From Ciona savignyi (taxonomy: Eukaryota; Chordata; Ascidiacea; Phlebobranchia; Cionidae): a stretch of 64,000 nucleotides of DNA. Below are positions 36,324 to 49,738 of this stretch, in pieces. The stretch spans positions 362,563-426,562 of the forward strand of contig CH003067.1 of the NCBI GenBank assembly GCA_000149265.1, written 5' to 3'. Both the position numbers and the translations under genes were made by a program. The notes under the pieces were generated by a model. That model was given only the letters and a program-made list of their open reading frames with translations. It was not told where the DNA came from and made no database searches. Each line of letters starts with the position of its first letter. The stretch's first letter is position 1.

Positions 36324-37376
36324 TTTGCGTTGAGTGCTTAATTGTGTGTTTAAAGTGCGATGCTATCATAAATTTGGCAAACGAGTTGCTTGGTTAAAGG
36401 TATGCTGTAAGTCGGTTCGAAAACTGTAAAATACGTTGGCTAAAAACTTAGCCCGGTAAATATACATCGCGTTAGACATGAGAATAACTTAATTAAACGT
36501 TTCACAGGTGTGCGCTACTCTTGGTACGACTTCATGCTGTTCATACGACAATGTGGACGAAATCGGGAGAATATGTATGATTCTATTACAAATAAATTGT
36601 TTTGAAACGTCAAATAATTTATAGATAGCCTTTAATTACATAAAGTGCAAAGATGGATCAACGTCATTATTTACCCATTAAAATCATGGTTTAAACCCAA
36701 CAACGAAGCGATTAAAACCGGCATTAATTTAAAGTATGTTTCTTTCAGGTGAGATCGAGGATATTTGGCTACATATTGATGCCGCCTATGCCGGGGCTGC
36801 CCTGATATGCCCTGAATTTCGCCATATCGCTGACGGAATACAGGTGAATATGGCGCCACACGAACGTTACTTTTAAATAAAAACAACTAATGGTGTAATG
36901 TAGTGCCGTAAAGCTGAAGATTCAATTCTCAATTTTAAAGTTGAAGTTTTAATTTTTAATAAACTTGGCCATAACTTAGAGGGTTAGAGTGCAAACAAAA
37001 CAGTCGTTTCCTATTGTTGATATCTTGGGGCTAAAACACTCTTAACCGGCCTTAACAATGCCATTCCAGAGAGCTACTTCATTTAACTTCAACCCGCATA
37101 AATGGCTGATGGTTAACTTTGACTGCTCAGCGTTATGGTAAGCTTATTATTAGGGTGTGCTGTAATGGTAAATGAAAGGTGTGTTCTAGTGATCAGATAA
37201 TATCGCATAAATTCCATTTTTACACAGGGTACGTGACAGCAGCTACCTCAGCAACTCGGCCAACGTAAATGCGCTTTTCTTGGAGCACGAAATGCAACAA
37301 ACGACGATCGATTACCGGGTGAGCCTTGTAGATTTGAACTGTAATAACGTACATTAGTTGTCTTATTCTAACCGTG

Positions 37377-37617
37377 NNNNNNNNNNNNNNNNNNNNNNNN
37401 NNNNNNNNNNNNNNNNNNNNNNNNNNNNNNNNNNNNNNNNNNNNNNNNNNNNNNNNNNNNNNNNNNNNNNNNNNNNNNNNNNNNNNNNNNNNNNNNNNNN
37501 NNNNNNNNNNNNNNNNNNNNNNNNNNNNNNNNNNNNNNNNNNNNNNNNNNNNNNNNNNNNNNNNNNNNNNNNNNNNNNNNNNNNNNNNNNNNNNNNNNNN
37601 NNNNNNNNNNNNNNNNN
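37377..37617. other. Assembly gap (Ns)
   Basis: 241 unspecified bases in intron 9 of AADC copy C. The flanking intron sequence resembles copy B, so no coding exon need be missing. Confidence 1.
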
Positions 37618-38321
37618 TCTATACATTTAACCAGCTCCAGCAACTCGGTTGTGGGTCTCTATTTATATAAAATTTATAACTGGTCACTTTGTGGACATAA
37701 ATAAACCAAGCATTAACATACTAAAATAGCTTTTGTCATTGGCCTTAAGGTTTTTGTTTTCTAATTATCTCTATGGATAAATCAACTTTTATAAAGTAAA
37801 TCTTACGTGACTTCCTATCAACGAGGATGTATTTTTACCTAGCCAAGTTTTGAACCCATGTGGAGCCGCATACAAAGTCCGATTTTTATAAAGTTCTATA
37901 CATGTATCGGTCGCGTTAACCATTCGGCTACAGGACCGTACCACACAAATGTATTAATACAGTTTAACTACAGCACTGGCAGATACCGCTCGGTCGAAGG
38001 TACCGATCGCTGAAAGTCTGGTTTGTGCTACGTATGGTGGGTATAGATGGCCTTCAATCACACATACGTCGGGGAGTGGCCGAAGCAAAGTATTTCGAAA
38101 GTTTAGTTAGGAAGGACGAAAGATTTGGGATCGTGTTTCCAGTTACTCTGGGACTAGTGTGCTTAAAATTGAAGCGTCCAGGATTAAATCTAGAAGTAAA
38201 TACTGAGTGCTACTTTGTAGTTTATTTTTTTTTGTGTGGGTATACTTTTGAATTTTCGCTTGTGAGCATAAGGTACTTTACTATTGTATTGAGCAACATA
38301 TTTTACCTAACTGCTTTCTCG

Positions 38322-38500
38322 CTAGCTAGTCGGTTGTGTCCATGGGCAAGGCACTTAACGGAAATTGCCTGTACCCAGTGAATTAATGTGTTTTACCAAA
38401 TTAAAGGAGTGTCTCAAATATACAACACACTGCAAAAGCTCCGGTAACCCGACGGTTGGGCGCGATAAACATGAATAATCTATCCTATCTTAATCTAGTG
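38322..38500 (+). repeat. SINE, 5'-truncated, in AADC copy C intron 10
   Basis: It starts at the 'gctagctagtcggttgtgtc' block and runs through 'aacccgacggttgggcgcga' to 'ataatctatcctatctta'. It lacks the tRNA-like head. Copies A and B do not have it at this site. Confidence 0.75.
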
Positions 38501-39451
38501 GTAAGTAGTAATCCGTTAAATAAAAGGTCTTGCCTGATTATAGATACGTTATAATGACATCAGGAACTTGACTGTGGCCAGGTGGTGGTTTACACAACAA
38601 TGACATTACACAACAATGGCATAATTATTTCAAGTTAAGTTAGCAGGATTAAACGGCAAAACTACATTAGTAACACCCACGTCAGTGAATACCCATTTTA
38701 TAGCTTTGCCTTTAAACCTTACATTAACCAAATTGTGGTTGAAAACTTCAAAATTATTAAATTACCACGTCCCGTTTTCTAACCAAGGAGGAGAACTCGA
38801 TCAACAAAGAACTTAACCGGAAAATCCAGGATGATCGGCGAATCCACCTGGTTCCATCAACTGTTCTTGGAATCTATTTCCTTCGGGTTGCAACAGGGTC
38901 AGTCAACTGCAGCCGTCAAGCGCTGGATAATTGCTGGGGCGTAATCCGCGAGATGGCGCTACTTGTATAAGCAGCATTTGCTTCTAAAACCAAGATTCTA
39001 TAGTATGGTCGTGTGGCCGAATGGTTAAACCGACCGACAAATATATATAGTCCACCAAATAAAAAAGGTCTTGGTAACGAAGCCTAAATGGGATCGAAAC
39101 TGAGCTCGAAAAAAAATAAAGACGTTATAACCGGTTCGTCTGTTTAGCAATTTCTTCGGCCTCCTTGTAGTAGCCACTGCAAGCATTTTCTAAAATGTTG
39201 AATAAATAGATTTAATTGAGATTTCAGCTAATTTGTTTACTTGTTTTATCACGTTTACTTCATGCAAACAATTTTAAAACAGTAGCAGAAAACTTCGGTT
39301 TGGATTTAGAAAATATAGAAAATCACAATAACGTTTAAAAATGATGCTTACGCTCTATACATATCTTTAACCCTTTGTGGAAATCTCCAGAAATTCAATT
39401 GTACTGAAACTAGTGATCAGTCACATTTACGCTCCATTTAAATTTAAAGTA

Positions 39452-39747
39452 GTCCGGCCCGGTAGTCTAGCGGTTAAGTACGTCGCCTTTCAATCGAAAG
39501 GTTGCAGGTGCGAAACTGGTCGCTAGCTAGTCGGTTGTGTCCTTGGGCAAGGCACTTTACGGACAATGCCTGAACCCAGCGGATTAATGGGTTCTACCAA
39601 ATTGAAGGAACGTGTCTCTCATATACAACACACTGCAATAGCTCCGGTAACCCGACGATGGGCGCGAGGTGATCTGACGATTGCCCGTGTGATAACCCCC
39701 TAGGTTTTCCCATTCACGGGGATAAACATGAATATCCTATCCTAAGT
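39452..39747 (+). repeat. tRNA-derived SINE, full-length copy
   Basis: This is the best-preserved copy. Its head gtccggcccggtagtctagc plus ggttaagtacgtcgcc resembles a tRNA A-box, with 'aaaggttgcaggtgcgaaa' as a worn B box. Then come the 'ccttgggcaaggcac' hairpin, 'aacccgacgatgggcgcgag', and the tail 'attcacggggataaac' with atatcctatccta. The A-G spacer lacks it at the matching site, so it is younger than the spacer duplication. Confidence 0.85.
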
Positions 39748-40167
39748 ACGTAGTTATTTGAGTTGCTTCTTCCGGGGGTGTTAGATTTTAATCTAATAAT
39801 TCTTAGTCATTTTCTTTAGAAAATTTCCCCATGGACCCAAAAATGACACAAATCGATAGTGGACTTCAGTGCAAAGAAAACAGTTTGAGATATCCCTAAC
39901 CCACCATGAACCATTTTTCGTGAAACCATTATAACACTTTACCCCACTCAAACCAGTGACTAGTCTGACTTAAGACCTGATAATAACATAACTAAAATAA
40001 ACTAGTAACGTTTTAGAGATGTTAACTGATATATTAGATTTGCATTGGCAAATTTTTGGTTATTTATGTCAGAGAAACACACCGGAGAATATATACAAAC
40101 GACGAACTGTTCTCTGCATTTGGATTGGTAAGACGGGAACTCATTAGTTTCTGCTCCCAGAAAGTTA

Positions 40168-40480
40168 AAGTTAGGATAGAATAGGATATTTGTGTTTATC
40201 CCAAGGGGGTAAAAGGTAAACACACGAAACCAAGGGGGTTAACACACAGGCAATCAGGTCAATTCGCACCCGCCGTCGGGTTAACGGAGCTATTGCAGTA
40301 TGTTGTTTTATGATACACACGTCCCTTCAATTTACTAGAACCCAATAATTCGCTGGGGTTAGGCAATGTCTGTTAAGTGCCTTACTCAAGAACACAACCG
40401 ACTAGCTAGCGACCAGTTTCGCACCGGCAACCTTTTGGTAGAAAGCCGCCGCACTAAACCAACCAGACTAACCGGTCTGA
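40168..40480 (-). repeat. tRNA-derived SINE, reverse orientation
   Basis: The reverse complement matches 39452-39747 from the head to the 'ggataaacac' tail. It sits at the position matching the copy at 20845-21108. Confidence 0.75.
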
Positions 40481-41157
40481 ATTTTTAAATATCCAGAGAA
40501 CCGATCGTTTATACAACATGCAGAACATATAGCGTAGACTCGTAGAGTCAAAATATTTTTTTTAAATAATGGTGACAGTTGGTTTAGACTCTCTGGTTTT
40601 AAGAATGTGAATAAAAACGAATGTATCCCAATTTAATAATAGCTTGTCTTCTTTTCACTGGTTGTCTCGCCAAGCGCCTTGAAAAAGTGGTTTTCTGTTT
40701 TTATTGATGACTCTCGTGCCAATCTTTAGATAGACTTGGTCGTATTGCGCGCTTAAGGTATATTTCTTTTTTAAAGAACACAAAATCCGGACAGGATTAT
40801 TTTTATTTCAACCAAACAGTGCTGTTAGACGTGTTTTACAGATAAATGTTGATTCTTGTCGTAACAGTCTGCACGTATGTAGTAAAATTATGTAATGCGT
40901 GGGATTTTAAAGACAGCAAGTTTCCTGGATATATATTTAAATTATCTCTTCGTGTCAGGCATGTCACTCTGTCACTGTTCCAAAATTGTTTGCATGGAGT
41001 AAACGTGATAAAACAGGTAAACAGATTAGCTGGAGTATTAATAAAATCTATTTATTTTATATACTAAAATAGACAATACTTGTGGCAGCCACCACGAAGA
41101 AATTTTCTAAACAGACAACATCGGTTATAGAATCTCCGTTTTGGAAGCAAATGCTGC

Positions 41158-44100
41158 TTATACAAGTTGCGCCATCTCGCGGATTACGTCCCAGCAATTA
41201 TCCAGCGCTTGGCGGCTGCAATTGACTGACCCTGTTGCAACCCGAAGGAAATAGATTCCATGAACAGTTGATGGAACCAAGTGGATTCGCCGATCATCCT
41301 GAATTTTCCGGTTGAGTTCTTCGTTGATCGCGTTCTCTTCCTTGGTTAGAAATAGGGATTGATAAACCGCAAATTGGTTAATGTAAAGTTTAACGGCAAG
41401 TTTATTTTTTTCAGATAAACCGTGGGTTTTCATTGACGTGTTTAAACTATTTTGGTTTTACCGTTTTATTTTGCTAATTTAACTTGTAATAAATATGCCA
41501 TTGTTGTGTAATGTGATAAAGAAGCAAAAAGTAAACTAACGTAAAACTAAACTAATAGGGGAGCTGTTAGAAAATTCATTTTTTAAGCCACCACTTGTCC
41601 ACAGTCAAGTTTTTGATGTCATAATAACGTATCTATAATTAGAAACATCTATTTTGAACGAATTACTACCTACCACCAGATTAAAGCAATGTAAAAAAAA
41701 AAGTTTCTAAGTATAATAATAAAGTTCCTCACGCTCACAAGCGAAAAAGTATACCCACACAATACATTTAAACATACAAAGTAGCACTCACAATTTACCT
41801 CTAGATTTAATCCTGGACGCTTCAATTTTAAGCACACTAGCCCCAAGGTAACTGGGAACACGATCTCAAATCGTTCGTCCTTCCTAACTAAACTTTCAAA
41901 ATATTTTGCTTCGGCCACTCCCCGACGTATGTGTGATTGAAGGCCATATATACCCACCATGCGTAGCACAAACCAGACTTTCAGCGACCGGTACCTTCGA
42001 CCGAGCGGTATCTGCCAGTGCTGTAGTAAAACTTTTATTAATACATTCGGTTGGTACTGGTCCTGTAGCCGAATGGTTAAAGGGACCGATACATGTACAG
42101 AATTTTATAAAAATTGGTCTTTGTGTTCAGCCCAACATGTGTTCAATACTAGGCTAGGTAAAAATACATCTGTGTTGATAGGAAGTCACGTAAGATTCAC
42201 TTTATAAAAGTTAATTGATCCATTAAGACAATTAGAAAACAAAACCCTAAAGGCGAATGGCAAAAGTTATTTCAGTATGTTAATGCTTGGTTTATTTATG
42301 TTCACGGAGTAACTAGCTATGAATTTTATATAATTACAGTATAGACAACTTATACCCTAAACAGAGTTGCTGGATCTATAAATGTATAAAAAGTTGATTT
42401 GTTTAATTTATAAATTTACGAGTAGAATTTTACGTTCATTCATGGTTATAAAAAGACAACTAGCCTAATGGTTGTTTCATATCTGCAAAACTCACCCGGT
42501 ATTCGATGGTCGTTTGTTGCGTTTCGTGCTCCAAGTAAAGCGCATTTACGTTGGCCGAGTTGCTGAGGTAGCTGCTGTCACGTACCCTGTGTAAAGGTGG
42601 AAGTTGTGTGATATTATCTGACCATTAAAGCCCACCTTTTGTTAATTTCATTTACCAAGTTGGTTTTAATTAGAAACAATAGTTTCCAATATATTGGATA
42701 CTAAATAAGCTTACCATAACGCTGAGCAGTCAAAGTTCACCATCAGCCATTTATGCGGGTTGAAGTTAAATGAAGTAGCTCTCTGGAAAGGAAATGTTAG
42801 GCCGGTTAAGAGCGTTTAAGCCTTAAGATATCAATAGGTAACGACTGTTTTGTTTTCACTTCGACCCTTTCTACATGGCCAATTCTAATGATAATTGAAA
42901 CTTCAACTTTTAAAGTCTAATAACCTTGATATTTTACGACAAACAACGAGCTTATTCTATACACCATACCTACTAATAGAGTATACCATATTCATATTTA
43001 TTCCAGTGGTGGAAAAGGCCAATGTGCCGTTATCGAATACCAATCTTCAGATTACTACGCGACCATGGCAGGGATTAAATGTAAGTGCTTTATGGCAGTT
43101 ATATTACACCATTATTTGTTTTAAAAAAACGTTTTTGTGGCGCCATATTCACCTGTATTCCGTCAGCGATATGGCGAAATTCAGGGCATATGAGTGCAGC
43201 TCCTGCATAGGCGGCATCAATATGCAGCCAAATATCCTCGATCTCACCTAAAAAGAACAGACCTTTAATTAATGCCGGTTCTAATTGCTTCGTTGTTTGG
43301 TTTAAACCATGATTTTAATGAAAAAAATGATGACGTTAATCTATTTTTTGCTTTTTATTGTAGTTAAACACTGTCTATACTTAAATCTTTGATAGAATAT
43401 TATTTAAATGTTAATTTCGGTGGGTATCAGAGCGACCCAGGCACTTAAGAGCGAGTAATCAACAAATTTTGTTCAACCCAGACCACCATCTAACGTCTAA
43501 CCAAAGAACACAACCGATTAGAATTTCGATTCCGTTAACTTTCCTAACAATTAAAAACAATTTATTTGTAACATATAATTATCATTGCACATTACGACAA
43601 AAAGGAAACGTGGTTCCTTTAAATCCTGGGGGCTCAAGAAGTTCAGGCAGACTTACAAATTCTTCCGATTTCGTCTACATTGTCGTATGAACAGCATGCA
43701 GTCGTTCCTAGAGTAGCGCACACCTGTGAATCGTTCATCAATTAAGGTTTGTCTCACGCTATGCATTTTTACTGGGCTAAGTTTCTAACCCACAAATGAC
43801 AGAACCCGCGCCAAACAATTAAGCACCCAACACAACACACTCTACTCACAAATGTTGGGATTTTGTTGTTTTTCTTGTCTTCGTCTATTGCCTGTTGCAG
43901 CGTGCTTCCCCTCAGGACCCCCTCACGCCCCGCGTCCAATTTCCTCATTTGTATCATTGCCAATAAACCTGAATTGGTATGAAAATTGGTTACGCAACTG
44001 CTAGTTCTATGTCACACATTGCTATGTTGCTAAATGGTTAACGGATAAAAAAGTTGCTTAGTTACGAGCCCATCATGGAGTCGAAACTTATCCAGGAAAA

Positions 44101-45979
44101 AAAATCGGACGCACAGTTTTCATACCTGCTTTCTCCACGCTTGAATGGCTAGAGTTGGACGTATAAACGACCATTCTTGATAGAACGTCATACATTGATA
44201 AGTTCGGATCACGTGATAGCTCCCGACGGATAACTTTGCTCCTGGCAGCAATGAGCGTTATTAACGTCGATTCGCAAGCTGTACCTGTATGGTTTGCATA
44301 ATTATTATGTTTATTTATTTAGGTGGGACATCAAATAGAGTCGTTGGGTTACCACAGTTTATTACAAAACAAATGTAGTGTAACAATATAAATCGTGCTC
44401 GGACACGGCGAGTTCATTTTGAACGACATTACATGTCTCACCTTGGATGACTCCACCCCCTGGGCCGTGTCCACCGTGGATGAAACATTGAGGAAGATCA
44501 AGTGCTTTGGCGAGCCAGTCCATCATCACAGTTTCCATCTCCGTGCAAGATGGCGACGCTGCCTGTGTAAGAAACGGTGTACCCGGTCATAAATTGAACT
44601 CCGTATTTATGGTGAAATCGTCCAGTTAACAGAAATCTTGCTTTGTGTGTTAATAATTTTACGGTTGTTAATATTTTAGTCCGACCCAATAATTGATTTG
44701 GTTCTGGCGAATGTATTTTCTTAAGATCACAAGCAACTATCGATGTGATACTATCTACATTTCCACTGGCACCCGACGCTCTAAAGCTCAACTGCCGGAC
44801 AGTGATTACAGTAACAGACAATCAAACAAGAAGTTTAACTTGGGATAACCCATTATATAATATGGGCTGTCGCAACATCTAGAAGTTTTTGATCTTCCTA
44901 TAAAATATAAATAAACTTGCGTGACTTTAATGCACTGGGGCGGTTTCAGTAGGTAGACATTAGGATAGGATATCCTTGTTTAATCGTCAGATTACCTACC
45001 GCCCACCATCAGGTTTCCAAAGCTATTGTCGTATGTTGTGTATGGTTAAAAGGTTGTCTACACACATTTAAATTAAGTAGAACCTATCATTCAACTGGGT
45101 TCAGGCTCGACTTTCAGTTTTGGACAAACCATCGTTAGAATTGGATACCACTGAGATTAAGCAACGCAAACTATACACCTCGCAAAGGGAAGGTTCAAAC
45201 AGGATCAGTAACAACACCCCACCCATGCGAGACCCGATACAATTTGTCCCTCCGCATAGAATGTCAGCTAAAATTGCAGGAAAGCTGCTGGTCGCTGGAA
45301 AATAAGCGAAAAACCCTGGAGCGTTCCAATGTGTCATCCCTCTCATTACTACTCGCTCGATGTCGCTATATACATTTTCCCACGACTCTCCCGCTTTCGG
45401 GGCATCTGATGGCAGCAAATCTTTCATGAACCCTGCGTATATGACTTGTGTATAGTATCCCATTAATAGATCAAGGCCATGATTAATGGATTGGTATATC
45501 CTATTTGACCATGAAATCAATAATATGTCCGCAAATAATTTGCTTCATTTAAAAATCATCCGTAATGATAATAAGTGTTTTTCTCCAAACCAAATTATTT
45601 AAAAGGCATTTAACTACACCCTAAAATTTAAAGTAAAATGAATAAATTGCTTGGACAATATCAACCTTAGATCAGTAAAACCAACATATGCTGGTACTTG
45701 CTACGTATTTGCTTCAAGCCAATACATTTTTATGAATTTAGTCGTTGCAATATCTTCTACAACCATACTGCAAGCACGATGTATTCTGACAATTGTTCAT
45801 TTGTAAATTTACTGCCCCAAACTGTGATTGAAAAAGATAAACCTACCGGGCTGTACATCCGGGAATGTTTGCCGATTTCCGATCTCCTTATGATACTTGA
45901 TGACGTAATCGATCATCGCTGTCGCCGCATTGCGGAAGGTTTCGGGATCAATTCCCATCCGAGGTGCTTTTGTATTCAT
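41158..45979 (-). pseudogene. AADC copy D: decarboxylase-like, one-base insertion at end of exon 2
   Basis: Exons in gene order: 45979-45847, 45432-45223, 44562-44442, 44284-44126, 43968-43850, 43723-43657, 43247-43153, 42782-42715, 42586-42496, 42020-41799, 41340-41158. Every exon is the family length except exon 2, 210 nt rather than 209. Just before the donor (about 45223-45236) the sisters read ggg ttt tca tgg, while D reads ggg tct cgc atg g, so exon 3 falls out of frame and soon hits a stop. Elsewhere the frame is open and Lys303, His192, Tyr332 and Gly354 are kept; Thr82 is Ala. The phosphate-site Ser149 is Cys (GTACESTL) and the MVGIDGLQ block reads MVGIYGLQ. Intron structure groups it with A and C. 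A single-base assembly error cannot be excluded. Confidence 0.8.
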
Positions 45980-48002
45980 TTTTTCTTCATTTACTTTTTC
46001 CTAAAGTAAAAAAAAAGTTGTAACAAGTTACGAACACCGTAACCCTGGATATTGGTAAGTTCTCCGTTTTGTATATTTAAATAAAGGACCATATGAAAGC
46101 CAATTTAATTAATGATCCTAGCTGGTAGCAAGAACGAATATTGAATCGTAGAAGTGAGGTTGGATAGAACCTTCTGGAACTGAAGAAACGTCATTTTATT
46201 TAACAAAACGGAATAGCTGCGTTAACCCTATTACGATCACGAAGAAATCTGATGAAAATTCGTGTTGAAAAGCATATCGCTGACCGGTACCCAACAAAGA
46301 TTATCCTTTCAAAATGCTATATTCACCATGCTTATTTTCTTTCTCAACAACTTCGTAGCGATCCTAGTTTTCGTCAATTCCAAACAACACAAACAGTTTA
46401 TCAGATAATTATTATTTCTTCCTTTTTAATAGAATTAGGGGTTAATATTTAATGTTCACCATGGTTACGACTCGACTTTGTTTAATCGATTAATTTTAAA
46501 AGCAATACAACTTAATCCTGTAATTTCATTATTATAGCTCTTCTCCCTGTTGTGTTATCTCCTTAAATAAGGAAGTCACCTATGTCAGTGGAAATTGTTC
46601 TGACCTTTCATGACATGGGGCAACGGAAGCCGGCTATGAAGAATAGAAGTCGTGCTGTCTTAACGTGTTTTTAATTTGTTTATTTTGAGTTTATGTTATA
46701 AGATAAATTAATCTTTATTCGTCTTAAATTCGTCCTCTTATATTATGCATGGCTTAATCGTGATAATCAGATTTCCGATGAAAATACATTTGGTTTTTAC
46801 TTCTTCTTTTTGCTTTTTTTAAGTCACGCTCGTGGCAGGCTTGTCATGTCGCGAGATTATTACCATGAAGGAGTATAAGGTTAAAACTTTCCTAAGGGAT
46901 CCTAGTTTGCATTTTTTTTACAAAATCTCCTGTTGGAATTCCCGCTATCGGAAAACTATGAAAAAGAAGCCTATCTTTGAGCATTTTTGGCGGTATAGCC
47001 GATATACACAGGATTAGAAAAGAATATTCGTTTTAAATTCTAGGCAAAGTAAAGCATTGTAACGCGGATTAGAAAAACACAATTTTAATTAAAAATTATC
47101 CAGTTTTTATTTTCTTTTCTTTTCCCCACAGACCCAAAATATGACACAAATCGATAGTGGACTTCAATGCAAAGAAAAAAGTTTGAGATATCCCTAACCC
47201 ACCACGAACCATTTTTCGGGAAACCCCCTGACACTCAACCCTACTCAAGACAAATATACTTTTAAATTGGGATACAGTTGTTTTTATTCAAATTCTACTT
47301 AAAACCAAAGAGTCTCAACCACCTGTCAACATTATTTTTGAATCCATTTTGACTCTACGCTATATGTTCTGCATGTTGCATAAAATATCGGTTTCCTGTT
47401 TATCTAAAATCTCTAGCGTACAGTCAAAATGGATATTTAACATAATTGTGACAGGAGACTCTCTGGTTTTAAGTAGAATGTAAATAAAAACGAATGTATC
47501 CCAATTCAAAAATAGATTGTCTTATTTTTTTCGTTGTATAGCCCTGATCTTAGAAAAAGTGTTTTTTCTTTATTTATGACTTGGTCGTATTGCACACTAA
47601 AGGTTTATTTCTTTAATAAAGAACACTAAATCCGGACCATATTTTTTTCATTTTAACCCAACAGTGCTGTTAGTCGTGTTTTACAGAAACATGTTGATGC
47701 TTGTCGTAACAGTCTACACGACTGCAGTAAATTATGAGGTGCGTGGCAATTTAAAGGCAGCACGTTTTCTCGACAAAAAAATTAAATGATCTCTTCGTGT
47801 CCGGCATGTCAATCTGTCACTGTTCCAAAATTGTTTCGTTGGAGTAAACGTAATTTAACAGGTAAACAAATTAGCTGAAATTTGAATTAATTATATTTAT
47901 TCAACATTCTAGAACAGGCAAAGCTTGCAGTAGCTACCACAAGGAGGCCGAAGAAATTGCTAAACAGACGACACCGGTGAAAAATTTTAGAAAAATTGAT
48001 GC
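45980..48002. other. Spacer between AADC copies D and E
   Basis: No supported gene. About 45980-46500 is the 5' flank of D (acceptor actttag, then shared upstream sequence reversed near 46340-46400). From about 47130 to 48000 it matches the 3' spacer beyond copies A and C, as though a + strand copy that once faced E has been lost. Short frames at 46252 and 46832 are not supported. Confidence 0.6.
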
Positions 48003-49689
48003 TTAGATAAGTTGCGCCATCTCGCGGATTACGTCCCAGCAATTATCCAGCGCTTGACGGCTGCAGTTGACTGACCCTGTTGCAACCCGAAGGAAATAGA
48101 TTCCATGAACAGTTGATGGAACCAAGTGGATTCGCCGATCATCCTGGATTTTCCGGTTGAGTTCTTCGTTGATCACGTTCTCCTCCTTATGGTTAGAAAT
48201 AGGGAGTGGTGATTTATTTATTTTGATTTAAAGTTTTCAACCGCAAATTGGTTAATGTAAGGTTCAAGGGCAAGGTCTAACTAAAATGTGGGTATTAACT
48301 GAGGTATTAAGGCTAACTACTGGGTTTTGCAGTTTTATCCTGCTAAATTAACTTGTAATAACCAAGTCATTGATGTGTAATGTAATGACGAAGCAAAAAA
48401 TAAACTAAATATTTGGGGAGCTTCTAGAAAATTCATTTTTTTATAACATCACCTGTCCAGAGTCCACAATAAAGTTTCTGAAGTCCTTATAATGTATCGA
48501 TAATCAGGCAAAACCTTTTATTTAACGAATTACTACTTGGTTGGAGCAATGTAAAATAGGTTGCTCGGTATAATACAGTAAAGTAACTTACGCTCACAAG
48601 CGCAAATTCAAAAGGGTACCCACACAATACATTTAAACATACAAAGTAGCACTCAGTTTTTACCTCTAGATTTAATCCTGGACGTTTCAATTTCAAGCAC
48701 ACTAGGCCCAAGGTAACTGGAAACACGATCTCAAATCTTTCGTCCTTTCTAACTAAACTTTCGAAATACTTTGCTTCGGCCACACCCCGACGTATGTGTG
48801 ATTGAAGGCCATCTATACCCACCATGCGTAAAACGAACCAGACTTTTAGCGACCGGTACCTTCGACCGAGCGGTATCTGCCAGTGCTGTAGTAAAACTGG
48901 TATTAATACATACGCGTGGTAGGGGGTCGAGTAGCGGAATGGTTAACGCGACCGATATATATTCAAACTCTTTTATTTGTACAATAATAGTGAGTTTAAA
49001 ACACAACTAGCCTAATGTAAGTTATCACAGTTTATCTCTACAAAGCTCACTCGGTAATCGATCGTCGTTTGTTGTGTTTCGTGCTCCAAGTAAAGCGCAT
49101 TCACGTTGGCCGAGTTGCTGAGGTAGCTGCTGTCACGTACCCCTGTGTAAAGGTGGAAGTTGTGCGATATTATCTGACCATTAAAGCGACACCTTTTCGT
49201 TTACCAGGTTGATTTTAAAATAATAACAATAGTTCCTAATATGTTGGATACTTAATAAGCTTACCATAACGCTGAGCAGTCAAAGTTCACCATCAGCCAT
49301 TTATGCGGGTTAAAGTTAAAAGAGGTAGCTCTCTGAAATAGGAATAATGAGCCGGTAAAAGCGTTTTAGCCTTAAATTCAACTTGTTCAGGTCTAATTAC
49401 CTGAATATTTTCCCATAAGCAATAAAGCTTATTCTATACACCACACTTACTGATCATAGGGTATAGCATAATTATGTTTATCCCATTGTTGGAAAAGCCG
49501 ATGTGCCGTTATCGAATAGACAATCTTTAGTTTATCTCGTAACCACGGCGTGGTAATCTCAGTTAGTGTAATGATAAGTTGTATGTTATTATGTCGTTTT
49601 TACTAATTTATTTTAAACTGTTATTCTAAATGATTTGGGCGACATACGCAAAATATTTTGCCAAAGTACACGGCTGATTTCAAACCTTC

Positions 49690-49738
49690 TACCTTTCGGC
49701 TGAAGGGTGATGCTCTAACCGACTGAGCTATACGCTAA
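49690..49738 (-). repeat. tRNA-like fragment in AADC copy E intron 7
   Basis: The reverse complement reads gcgtatagctcagtcggtta then gagcatcacccttcagccg and a 'gaaggtttgaaatc' T-arm-like piece. There is no pairing acceptor stem. It is orthologous to the fragment in copy B intron 7. Confidence 0.5.

Larger units (their letters stand above)
34311..38970 (+). pseudogene. AADC copy C: decarboxylase-like with nonsense codon in exon 2 and Phe at catalytic Tyr332
   Basis: Exons: 34311-34443, 34863-35071, 35542-35662, 35820-35978, 36143-36261, 36508-36574, 36749-36843, 37070-37137, 37228-37318, 37974-38195, 38788-38970. All splice sites are present and phases fit, but codon 34967-34969 is TGA where every sister copy has TGG (the Trp71 position, MTHW), so the protein would stop near residue 70. 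Pocket residues Pro81, Thr82, Phe103, His192, Lys303 and Gly354 are canonical, but NALYLEH reads NALFLEH: Tyr332 is Phe. The acceptor before the leader also differs (acctcgg, no AG). A 241-base assembly gap (37377-37617) lies in intron 9. It could be a pseudogene, a null allele or a base-calling error. It is tail-to-tail with copy D. AATAAA lies at 39115. Confidence 0.82.
38971..41157. other. Spacer between AADC copies C and D (tail-to-tail)
   Basis: No gene. It is homologous to the A-G spacer (19936-21785) but carries an additional forward SINE at 39452-39747. AATAAA at 39115-39120 could end copy C. Confidence 0.65.

Noticed and set aside
37358-37670. Open frames spanning the N run
   Set aside because: They are made of unspecified bases in an intron.
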